Origin: ZLKRG44 sp964555705
GTDB lineage: Bacteria; Planctomycetota; Phycisphaerae; Phycisphaerales; SM1A02
Assembly (NCBI GenBank): GCA_964555705.1
Contig: CAZKTN010000025.1
Location: 1 to 36,597 of the forward strand
Direction: 5' to 3'
Length of the DNA: 36,597 bases
A program made the translations under genes and the position numbers. Shown piece after piece: positions 16,126 through 23,112 of this stretch (its first letter is position 1; each line of letters opens with the position of its first letter). The notes under the pieces were generated by a model. That model searched no databases. It was not told where the DNA came from and saw only the letters and a program-made list of their open reading frames with translations.

Positions 16126-16806
16126 TCAGCGCGGCGCGTGACCAAGCGCTGGCGGGTCGGAGAGCCATCCGGTCTCGATCACGCCCCAGAGTCCGACCAT
16201 GATCGCTTCGGCGGCATCGTGGCGTATCTCCCCCACTCCCTTGAGGCCGCTCCACGTGATCACCTCCCGCGCCATGCGCATCGCGTGACGCTTCGCACCG
16301 GCGCTGTCACGGTGCTCGCGCGGATACATGAAGCGCGGCCTCCACTGGTCGGCATGCACCAGCTTCATTGGCACGCCTCGGTACTGAGCGGCACGCTCCC
16401 ACACGTCCGCGATCGGTCCGCCGCCTTCCGCGACGACCCACGCGAGATGATCGATGCCTGCGACGATGTCGGCGATGCCGCGCCGCAGCGCATCGCGCGA
16501 TGCGAAACGCTGGCTCTGCACCTTCACGAGACGGCCATCTCGGTTGAAGATCGCCAGCCCAGTCGCGAGCCCGAGGTCCACGCCGAGCAGCACGCTCCGC
16601 TCGCTCAGCGTGCGGTGCGCGGCAGGCGCGCCATCCTCGCGCGCGCGAAGCGCTGCGAGTGCGGCCTTGCGCAGCGCGGAGTGATGCACTCCCCTCTCCT
16701 TGAGCGCATCCTCGGCTGCACGCTGCGCGTCGGCATCTGCGCGCTCGCCCTTCTTGGGCGTGAAGCGGCCGAAGCGCGAGCGGGAGTCGTCGCGTCGTCC
16801 TCCCAT
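16126..16806 (-). CDS. RuvC/RNase H-fold putative nuclease
   Basis: 226 residues from ATG 16806, one base after the stop of the upstream membrane-protein gene; the longer open frame back to 17151 overlaps that gene and is rejected. After a charged helical N-terminus (1-68), the strand LLGVDLGLATG carries Asp77. The next acidic residue is Glu127 (VVAEGGG), and the last helix holds HDAAEAIMVG with Asp197 and Glu200. This Asp, Glu, Asp order and the DxGxxxTG-like first strand are typical of RuvC-type Holliday-junction resolvases and their relatives. It is not a housekeeping RuvC by sequence, since it lacks that family's usual start and the gene is not next to ruvA or ruvB. The substrate is unknown. 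Low hydrophobicity suggests it is cytoplasmic. Confidence 0.7.
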   Translation of the reverse strand: MGGRRDDSRSRFGRFTPKKGERADADAQRAAEDALKERGVHHSALRKAALAALRAREDGAPAAHRTLSERSVLLGVDLGLATGLAIFNRDGRLVKVQSQRFASRDALRRGIADIVAGIDHLAWVVAEGGGPIADVWERAAQYRGVPMKLVHADQWRPRFMYPREHRDSAGAKRHAMRMAREVITWSGLKGVGEIRHDAAEAIMVGLWGVIETGWLSDPPALGHAPR

Positions 16807-16807
16807 G

Positions 16808-17572
16808 TCACGCGTGCCTGCGGACAGCCGGCATGAGCGCCCATGGAATGCAGAGCGCTGCAGGCAGCGCCGCAACGCTCCACCAGATCCATGGGGCGAC
16901 CGAATCGCCGTGGTAGCCGCGGCCGTAGAGCGCGAGTGCGACTCCCATCCCGCCGCTGGCGAGTGATGCGGCCGCCGCGCAGGAGAATGTGCGCGACACG
17001 CGAGTGGCGACAGCCCCTGCAGCGAGCGTGAGCGCGAGAGCTGCCGCAGCCGCGGCGACCTTCGATGACCCTGAAGACCCGATGAGCCCTGAGAGCGCGA
17101 GCGCCTGCACCGCGGCCGCTGCAACGCTCCATGCCGGCGCACGCTGCGCACCGCGCCACACGGTCACGGCGACAGCGGCGGCGCCCGCTGCCGCGACGGC
17201 CCGCACACCGAGTTCGCGCGCCTCCGGCACGCGGTACCACAGCACCGCAGCGGCCGCAGCGAGTGCGATGGTCTCCGCTCTCGGCACTCCACGAATGCAG
17301 ACCAGCGCCGCAGCGACCGACACGACTGCGGCTGACGCGTAGATCAGCTTCCAGGAGCTCCATGCGGCGGACCATGGCAACCCATCGGTGACGACGAGCG
17401 ATACGCAGAGCGCGACCGCGCATGCTGCGCCTGCAAGCCAGGCCTGCCTACGTTCCAACGGTGCCGCATCGCCGACGACTCGTGCCCACGGCGATGCGGG
17501 CAGCAGCAGCGCAGCTATGCCCGCCGCAGCAGGCATCAGCACGGCATAGAGGAAGAGCTGGTCAGGTGGCAT
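16808..17572 (-). CDS. Multispanning membrane protein of unknown function
   Basis: 254 residues, very rich in Ala, Val and Leu, with about eight hydrophobic segments (for example LFLYAVLMPAAAGIAALLLP at the start and WWSVAALPAALCIPWAL at the end). No family motif or conserved charged site is recognised. The stop at 16808-16810 is one base from the ATG of the RuvC-fold gene, so the two are probably translated together. It could be an ordinary integral membrane protein of a lineage-specific family. The start ATG 17572 leaves 24 bases to the end of the YceI gene upstream, so the three genes may share a transcript. Confidence 0.7.
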   Translation of the reverse strand: MPPDQLFLYAVLMPAAAGIAALLLPASPWARVVGDAAPLERRQAWLAGAACAVALCVSLVVTDGLPWSAAWSSWKLIYASAAVVSVAAALVCIRGVPRAETIALAAAAAVLWYRVPEARELGVRAVAAAGAAAVAVTVWRGAQRAPAWSVAAAAVQALALSGLIGSSGSSKVAAAAAALALTLAAGAVATRVSRTFSCAAAASLASGGMGVALALYGRGYHGDSVAPWIWWSVAALPAALCIPWALMPAVRRHA

Positions 17573-17596
17573 GTGCCACCATTGAACCGCAACGCG

Positions 17597-18271
17597 TCAC
17601 TTCGCGGCGGCGGGATCCTGCTTGATGCCCTCGATCGCCACAATGACGCGAGTGTCATCGCCAAGCGAGCCGTTCTCGACGCCGTAGCTGACGCCGTACT
17701 CGCTTCGCTTGACGTTGAAGACCGCCTCGAAGCCTGCACGCGCACCCATCCGCGTGTTCGACACGCCGGTCACCTCCACAGGAACAGTGACGCGCTTGGT
17801 CGTGCCGCGCATCGTGAGATCACCCGTGACGTGCCAGAGGTTGGCGGACTTCATCTCGCTCGAGACGCTCTTGAAGGTCATCGACGGGAACTCCTTCACG
17901 TCAAAGAAGTCTGGGCTCGCGAGATGCTCGTCGAGCTTCGTGTTGCCGCTGTCGACGCTTGAGGTGTCGATCGACACGTCCATCGAGAGCGACTTCCCAG
18001 GCTCGTAGGTCGCGGTTCCCTTGATGCTGTTGAACATGCCCCAGAACTGCCCGGCGCCGAGGTGCTGCACGCGGAAGATCGCCATCGAGTGCACGTCATC
18101 AACGCCGTAGGTGACAGGACCCGACGCAGCCTCGGCGGCCTGAGGTGCAGGCGCCTGCGTTGAGGATGCGTGCGCATCGATTCGCAGCGACGCAACGGCG
18201 GCGCCTGCGGCAATGGCTGATGCCATCAGGGAGAGCGTGATGACCGGGCGACGTGACAGGCAGCAGAGCAT
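17597..18271 (-). CDS. Secreted YceI-family protein
   Basis: 224 residues. An N-terminal signal peptide (PVITLSLMASAIAAGAAVAS) precedes a YceI beta-barrel domain from about residue 53: YGVDDVHSMAIFRVQHLGAG, later LDEHLASPDFFDVKEFPSMT and VTGDLTMRGTTKRVTVPV. These are the classic YceI motifs. Members bind long isoprenoid or amphiphilic molecules in the periplasm and some respond to stress or base. Nothing in the sequence shows the ligand. The gene stands alone on its 5' side, with a 600-base region upstream, so its promoter should lie there. It may be read on into the membrane-protein and RuvC-fold genes 24 bases downstream. Confidence 0.93.
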   Translation of the reverse strand: MLCCLSRRPVITLSLMASAIAAGAAVASLRIDAHASSTQAPAPQAAEAASGPVTYGVDDVHSMAIFRVQHLGAGQFWGMFNSIKGTATYEPGKSLSMDVSIDTSSVDSGNTKLDEHLASPDFFDVKEFPSMTFKSVSSEMKSANLWHVTGDLTMRGTTKRVTVPVEVTGVSNTRMGARAGFEAVFNVKRSEYGVSYGVENGSLGDDTRVIVAIEGIKQDPAAAK

Positions 18272-18855
18272 GGAGACCTCCTGGAATCAGGACATGAGCC
18301 GGTGCCGCGCACCGGGGCACCGACTCTACGCGCGCACGCCACTGCGATCCATGTTCGCCGGAAGACGGAACTTCCGTTCCATGATTCGACGTTGCAGCTT
18401 CAGAGCGAGGCGTCGGACGAGTCGGCAAGGACATCCGCACCGAATCCGGCGAATGCCACACGATCGGAACCGACACCGCACTTGCGAAGCATGAGCAGAT
18501 CGCTCGTCCATGCGGCCAGCGCACGTGCGCGCGCAGCTCTCGCTGCCTGCCAGGCCACACATGTTGCCGTTGCGATGCCAGTGCGCGCGCCCGAAGTGGT
18601 GTCCGAGCCATGCGCTCTCGCGTCCGTGCGCCTCCCCTTCCGAGTCGCGACACTCGCCGCAGACGAGTGGCTTGCCTTGGCCGAAGCTGCATCAAGCCTG
18701 CCGTGTGCGTACCGGGCGACCTCACCATGGGGGACGAGTCTCATGGCGCCTTGATCGAAGGTCTGAGGGTGTCACTGAATCGGAGTTGCCAACTTTGGAT
18801 GGAATTGACATAGAGTCCTATAAATGATTCATCGCCGTAGGGTGGTTTCGTGCGA
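18272..18855. other. Region between yceI and the par locus without a confident gene
   Basis: About 580 bases. The best open frame is on the minus strand (18744-18400, 114 residues, starting MRLVPHGEVARYAHGRL). Its third codon positions are clearly less GC-rich than those of neighbouring genes, and I recognise nothing in it. The right end (18780-18850) is AT-rich for this genome and has TATAAA at 18819-18824 with TTGGAT 18 bases before it, a weak candidate promoter for the par genes. The yceI promoter should lie near 18272-18400, but no clear match is seen. Confidence 0.4.
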
Positions 18856-18871
18856 TGTTCCACGTGGAACA
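18856..18871. promoter_or_regulatory. parS: parS centromere site upstream of the par gene
   Basis: TGTTCCACGTGGAACA is a perfect 16-base palindrome and matches the bacterial parS consensus (TGTTNCACGTGAAACA type) at nearly every position. ParB loads here and spreads along DNA. It lies 70 bases before the ATG at 18942, in the leader of the par gene, so ParB binding could also repress that promoter. Confidence 0.88.
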
Positions 18872-18941
18872 CACCACGTCTCAACGTGAGCCGGTACACT
18901 TCACCGATCCTGGCAATCATCACTACGGAGGCACGGACGCC

Positions 18942-20267
18942 ATGACGACATACTCGGGNNNNNNNNNNNNNNNNNNNNNNNNNNNNNNNNNNNNNNNNNN
19001 NNNNNNNNNNNNNNNNNNNNNNNNNNNNNNNNNNNNNNNNNNNNNNNNNNNNNNNNNNCTGGGCGCGCTCATTCCTGCTGCGGGGACCCGTCCGCCCGGT
19101 TCACCTTCTCCTTCGCCGGCAGCGCCTGGCGCGGTGACTGCAGAGCCGAAGTTGCCCGCGCCCGCAACGAAGACGGATACGGTGGCTGCCGCGCCCCGAT
19201 CGTCTGGAGCCTCACAAGCATCGGGCATGAACGCCTCGCCGAGCGGAGCTTCCAGTACCGCGACTCTGGCCGCGGGACCCGCTGCTGCTGGTACGCCGAA
19301 CCCCTCGGGAGCATCGGCCAGCATGGACGAGTTCCCGCATCCTGGAGCTGCTAGCCCACCGGACACTCAATCCCTCGATCAGCGTTCCACGTGGAACACG
19401 ACAACGGATCAGGCGGTAGTCGCTATCCCGATCGCCAGAATCCAGCGCAACCCACGTCAACCGCGCGAGCGCTTTGAGGATGCGGCACTGCGGGCGCTTG
19501 CGGACTCAATTCGGCAAGATGGCCTTCTGCAACCCATCGTGGTCCGAGCGTCACGCACGATCTCGCCAGCCACCGGCGTACAGATGTATGAGCTCATCGC
19601 CGGAGAGCGGCGTTTGCGCGCCTTCACGTTGCTGGGAAGGTCGACCATTCCTGCCCTGGTTCAGAAGGTCGACGACAGAACGTCGGCGGTGCTTGCCCTC
19701 ATCGAGAACATCCAGCGCGAAGATCTCAACCCGATGGAGCGAGCTCATGGCCTCCAGAAGTTGATGCACGAGTTCTCGTTCTCGCAACAGGATCTGGCGT
19801 CGAGAGTGGGCCTAGACCGGTCAACAGTCGCTAACTTGCTGCGGCTTAACGACTTAGATCCTCACACAGCAGGTGCCCTTCGTGAAGGCGCGATCACGAC
19901 CGGCCATGCAAAGGCGTTGCTTGGGCTATCGGACGTCACTGCGCGTAAGACTCTCGTCGCACGAGTCGTGTCAGAGGGAATGAGCGTCCGAGAACTGGAA
20001 CAGGCTGTCCGACACCTTGGTGTGACTGCGGCGCCCGCCGCAACAGCCGGTCGGCTTCCGCCGACGGGCAAGGTGATCTCTGCGCAGGTGGCGGATCTCG
20101 AGCGGCGCATCAGCACGCACCTTGGAACCGAAGTCACGCTCAAGACCGGACGCAAGGCCGGCTCTGGCGCCATCACCATCAAGTTTGGGTCGCATAGCCA
20201 GTTTGAGGGTTTGATGGACCGAATTGGATTCGATCTTGAGGGATCGGATCGCCCGCGCGGCCGATGA
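18942..20267 (+). CDS. parB: ParB/Spo0J chromosome-partition protein (interrupted by an assembly gap)
   Basis: The gene appears to start at ATG 18942 with CGGAGG upstream, then the 100-N gap follows after six codons. After the gap LGALIP is the end of the conserved ParB N-terminal (RGLGALIP) motif. A Pro/Ala/Ser-rich stretch of about 100 residues follows, then the ParB CTPase domain (IQRNPRQPRERFED, GERRLRA, NIQREDLNPMERAHGLQKLM), a helix-turn-helix (SQQDLASRVGLDRSTVANLL) and the dimerisation tail. It clamps on DNA at parS and, with ParA, segregates the chromosome. The frame fits a 100-base gap, but the ATG could instead belong to a hidden parA. A parS lies inside the coding sequence. Its stop overlaps the STAS gene. 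Confidence 0.93.
   Translation: MTTYSXXXXXXXXXXXXXXXXXXXXXXXXXXXXXXXXXXLGALIPAAGTRPPGSPSPSPAAPGAVTAEPKLPAPATKTDTVAAAPRSSGASQASGMNASPSGASSTATLAAGPAAAGTPNPSGASASMDEFPHPGAASPPDTQSLDQRSTWNTTTDQAVVAIPIARIQRNPRQPRERFEDAALRALADSIRQDGLLQPIVVRASRTISPATGVQMYELIAGERRLRAFTLLGRSTIPALVQKVDDRTSAVLALIENIQREDLNPMERAHGLQKLMHEFSFSQQDLASRVGLDRSTVANLLRLNDLDPHTAGALREGAITTGHAKALLGLSDVTARKTLVARVVSEGMSVRELEQAVRHLGVTAAPAATAGRLPPTGKVISAQVADLERRISTHLGTEVTLKTGRKAGSGAITIKFGSHSQFEGLMDRIGFDLEGSDRPRGR
18959..19058. other. Assembly gap of 100 N at the par locus
   Basis: Exactly 100 N between MTTYSG... and LGALIP. The gap may be small, leaving one parB gene, or may hide a whole parA and the parB start. The sequence here cannot settle this. 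Confidence 0.95.
19383..19398. promoter_or_regulatory. parS: Second parS site, inside the parB coding sequence
   Basis: CGTTCCACGTGGAACA differs from the upstream parS by only its first base; its central 14 bases are a perfect palindrome. In the parB frame it encodes Ser-Thr-Trp-Asn within the disordered linker. That linker places no evident constraint on these residues, so the site is likely kept for ParB binding. Confidence 0.82.
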
Positions 20268-20626
20268 ATGCGGGAACCCCGATGAACTCCTCCACGGAAC
20301 TTCTGTGCATCGCCTCCCGAGGCGCCACGCTTGAGCTGTCGATGATGTGCGAGATGGTGTCAGCCGAGGCGGGACAGCGGCTGCAGGCGCAGTTCGAGAA
20401 GGCGGTCGCCTCGCGTCCGCGCGGAACCTCACGGGTGCGGCTCGAGGTGTCGCGCGTGCTCGCGATGTCGAGCGCGGGATTCGAGGCCCTGCTTCGCCTT
20501 CACCGGACATGCCGGGACGCTGAGGTCGAGCTTGTGATGACGCAGCCGAGCTCCGAGTTCCTCGGGCTGCTCACGCGCATGGGTTTCGACAGGCTGTTCG
20601 CGATCGAGTCGCGCGTGACGAGCTGA
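20264..20626 (+). CDS. STAS-domain protein (anti-sigma-factor-antagonist-like)
   Basis: 120 residues from ATG 20264, which shares ATGA with the parB stop; ATG 20282 (114 residues) is an alternative. The fold order fits STAS: strand LRLEVSRV-like (RVRLEVSRVLAM), the conserved SSAGFEALLRLHRTCRD loop and helix, then strand VELVMTQPS and a final helix FLGLLTRMGFDRLF. In SpoIIAA-type proteins the Ser at the start of this helix (here SSAG) is phosphorylated to switch binding to an anti-sigma kinase. No kinase or sigma factor is encoded nearby. The overlap with parB suggests co-translation, which would link a partner-switch module with partition; that is inference. Confidence 0.72.
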   Translation: MNAGTPMNSSTELLCIASRGATLELSMMCEMVSAEAGQRLQAQFEKAVASRPRGTSRVRLEVSRVLAMSSAGFEALLRLHRTCRDAEVELVMTQPSSEFLGLLTRMGFDRLFAIESRVTS

Positions 20627-20692
20627 GCCCACGCTGGCATCCAGCGCGGCGCCGCACGCGCATCGCGCGTCCGCACGCCGCAGTGCACCGCC

Positions 20693-22144
20693 TCATACCT
20701 CGATCACGTCGCCGATTGCCGGCTGAATCGCATCCACACCAAGCCGTTCCGACAGCTCCTTCGCGAACGCAGCACGGCCAGCCGTGGTGCCGTGCGTGAG
20801 CGCCAGCTTCGCTGGGCGCCCAGGCATCGCCTCAACCCAGTCCATCAGGTCGTCCGCATCCGCATGCCCTGAGACTCCCTCGATCCGGTCGATGCGCGCG
20901 CGCACATCGCGCTGCGCGCCATTGATCTCGATGCGGGTCGCGCCTCGCATGATTCCGTCGCCAAGAAGCCCCTCGATCTGGTGTCCGGTGAACACGATGC
21001 GCGCGTCCTCGCGGTCAATCGCATGCGCGATGTGGCGCAGAATCGGCCCTGCGTCGCAGAATCCGCTGCCGGCCATGATGATGCACGCGCCATGCACACG
21101 CTCGAGCGCCTCCGACTCGCGGCGTGACGTGAGGCTGTGAAGCTCGTCGAAGTGCAGGGGGCTTCGGCCTGCGCGCACATCACGCTGTGGCGCATCTGCG
21201 AGCAGGTCTGGGTAGCGCATGTGCAGGTCGCTCGCGCGAACGGCCATCGCGGTGTCGAGGTACACCGGCGTGCCGCGCAGCAGCCCGCCTCGCGATGCGC
21301 GCGTGAGCAGCTGCAGCACGGACTGCGCACGGCCGAGCGCAAACACCGGGATGATCACGCGCTGGCCCTTGCGCACGGCCTCCTCGATGATCGCCCGCAT
21401 CGCCTCCCACGGGTCCTCACCCCTGAAGCGGCGGCCTCCATTGGTCGACTCCATCACGAGAAGGTCGGGCGCACGGTCGGGCACACCGTGCGCGCCGAGC
21501 AGGGGATGTCGCGCCGGTCCCACATCGCCGCTGAACAGGATCCGCGCAGCCTCGTGTCCCGGCCGGGTGACCTCGAACTCCGCGCACGCTGCACCGAGCA
21601 CATGCGCCGCATCGAGAAGCCGCACACGAACGCCCTCCGCCACCTCGGTCCACGTGCGGTAGGGGACGGGGTCGATGCGCCGCACGATGCGCTCCGCGGC
21701 GCGGTGGCCGAACAGCACCGGTGGAGGCGACGTGCGGACCACGCGCGGGGTGACCAGGTGCGCAGGCTCCACCACGCGCGCGTCAGGCAGCGTTCCGCTC
21801 GCGTGCTCCTCGAGCCGCACGCGCTGCAGCGTCGCCGAGCCGATCAGCACTCGCGGAAGCAGATCGGCGGTGGGCTTGGTGCAGATGATGCGACCGTCGA
21901 ATCCGAGCGCATCAAGCATTCCGAGCCGCCCAACGTGGTCGACATGCGCATGCGTCACCACAACCGCATCGACCTCGTCGAACGCGATGTCAGGTGGCGT
22001 GAGATTGCGCGTCTCCTGCGCAAGCGAGCCCTGGAACATCCCGAAGTCGACGAGCACCCGAGCGCGCGGCGTGCTGATCTCGTAGCACGAACCCGTCACC
22101 TCTCCTGCGGCACCGTGGATGCGCACTGTGACCTTTTCGTGCAT
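20693..22144 (-). CDS. Metallo-beta-lactamase RNA-processing-type hydrolase (beta-CASP family)
   Basis: 483 residues from ATG 22144; the longer frame to 22222 runs into the divergent gene. Motif 1-2 is THAHVDHVG (His65, His67, Asp69, His70), followed by DAAHVLGAA and LFSGDVG, further zinc ligands. A beta-CASP insert and the C-terminal specificity part (FTGHQIEGLLGDGIMRG, then SGHAD and LTHGT) complete the family plan. Such proteins are zinc-dependent RNA exo- or endonucleases related to YSH1/CPSF and RNase J. The usual ESTYG motif reads ESTNGG here. Two zinc ions are expected in the cytoplasm. The start lies 23 bases from the divergent cupredoxin gene, so their promoters overlap. Confidence 0.93.
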   Translation of the reverse strand: MHEKVTVRIHGAAGEVTGSCYEISTPRARVLVDFGMFQGSLAQETRNLTPPDIAFDEVDAVVVTHAHVDHVGRLGMLDALGFDGRIICTKPTADLLPRVLIGSATLQRVRLEEHASGTLPDARVVEPAHLVTPRVVRTSPPPVLFGHRAAERIVRRIDPVPYRTWTEVAEGVRVRLLDAAHVLGAACAEFEVTRPGHEAARILFSGDVGPARHPLLGAHGVPDRAPDLLVMESTNGGRRFRGEDPWEAMRAIIEEAVRKGQRVIIPVFALGRAQSVLQLLTRASRGGLLRGTPVYLDTAMAVRASDLHMRYPDLLADAPQRDVRAGRSPLHFDELHSLTSRRESEALERVHGACIIMAGSGFCDAGPILRHIAHAIDREDARIVFTGHQIEGLLGDGIMRGATRIEINGAQRDVRARIDRIEGVSGHADADDLMDWVEAMPGRPAKLALTHGTTAGRAAFAKELSERLGVDAIQPAIGDVIEV

Positions 22145-22167
22145 GGGTGGGGTGTACCATCGGTCGA

Positions 22168-23112
22168 ATGCGACGTGGTGAACGCGCGAGCGGCCTTCGG
22201 ATGATTGCGTCAGCCGTGGCATGCCTCGCCGCGAGCGTCAGCGCACATGCCGGACACGATGCGCAGGGTGCTCCGCCTGCGGTCTCCGCACCCGCCGTTC
22301 CGGCGCCGGCAGTACCTGCACCCGCCGTTCCGGCGCCGGCAGTTTCTGCGCCCGCAGTGCCACCGCTGACCGGTCCCGCCGCGTCGCTCGATGATCCGTC
22401 CGCAACGACAGACCAGCGCATGGCTGCACTCGATGCGCTCGCGGCTGAGCAGGGGACCCATCCGCTTCTCGCACTCATGGCTCGGGCCGGGCCGATGCCG
22501 ATGCGCGACCTTCGCGTGCGCCAGTACGTTGCGATTGCCGCTGCGCTAGGGCAGAAGCTCGCTCATCCCGTTCCCGCGGAAGTCGCCTCGGCACTCCTTT
22601 CCCAGGCCGCCAACGCGGACGCGCCAGCCGCGCAGATCATCGCCATCCGCGCGATCGACGCCATCCCTGAGTCGGCCCGGCCGGAGGGATCTGCGAGGTT
22701 CGCGGTGACGCGAGTGGCGATGGCCACCGTGCCGTCGCGCATGGTCTACGACACCACCGAGTTCTCGGTAACCGCGGGAACCCCGGTCTGCATCACCATG
22801 TCCAACCCGGACACGCTCCAGCACAACCTCCTCGTTGTGGCGCCCCGCGCCCTCTCCGAGATCGGCATCGCAGGCGACAAGATGGGGGAGACTGCCGCCG
22901 GCAAGGCTTGCCACTTCACGCCAGACTCACCGAAAGTGCTCGCGGTGATGGGACTTGTGGATCCTGGGGCGACCGGTGAGGTATGGTTGGTGGCACCGAC
23001 GAAACCGGCGACCTACCCGTACGTCTGCACGTATCCAGGCCACTGGCGAATGATGAACGGCAAGATGAAGGTCACGGCACCAGCCACTCCAAAGGGGGAC
23101 AGCAAGACATGA
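22168..23112 (+). CDS. Secreted cupredoxin (type I copper protein)
   Basis: 314 residues from ATG 22168. An Arg-rich n-region and MIASAVACLAASVSAHA form a signal peptide. A Pro/Ala/Val repeat (residues about 40-65) and a helical middle follow. The last 120 residues are a cupredoxin: VTAGTPVCITMSNPDTLQHN with the first His ligand, then YVCTYPGHWRMMNGKMKVT, which holds the Cys, second His and Met of a type I copper centre. It should carry electrons in the periplasm. A helical domain before a cupredoxin is common in planctomycete proteins. It is coupled by ATGA (23109-23112) to the nucleotide-sugar dehydrogenase, an odd partner. ATG 22201 is a less likely start. Confidence 0.85.
   Translation: MRRGERASGLRMIASAVACLAASVSAHAGHDAQGAPPAVSAPAVPAPAVPAPAVPAPAVSAPAVPPLTGPAASLDDPSATTDQRMAALDALAAEQGTHPLLALMARAGPMPMRDLRVRQYVAIAAALGQKLAHPVPAEVASALLSQAANADAPAAQIIAIRAIDAIPESARPEGSARFAVTRVAMATVPSRMVYDTTEFSVTAGTPVCITMSNPDTLQHNLLVVAPRALSEIGIAGDKMGETAAGKACHFTPDSPKVLAVMGLVDPGATGEVWLVAPTKPATYPYVCTYPGHWRMMNGKMKVTAPATPKGDSKT
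22289..22348 (+). repeat. Tandem 30-base repeat coding for a Pro/Ala/Val linker
   Basis: Two copies of a 30-base unit (22289-22318 and 22319-22348), identical over the first 26 bases, encode alternating Ala-Pro-Ala-Val-Pro. It is in frame and probably a flexible spacer before the folded part of the cupredoxin protein. Confidence 0.8.

Noticed and set aside
18400..18744. Minus-strand frame of 114 codons between yceI and the par locus
   Set aside because: About one third of its third codon positions are A or T, unlike neighbours, and no motif or ribosome site supports it. It remains a weak possibility.
18805..18824. TTGACA (18805-18810) and TATAAA (18819-18824) as one promoter
   Set aside because: Only 8 bases separate them, too few for a sigma-70 promoter.
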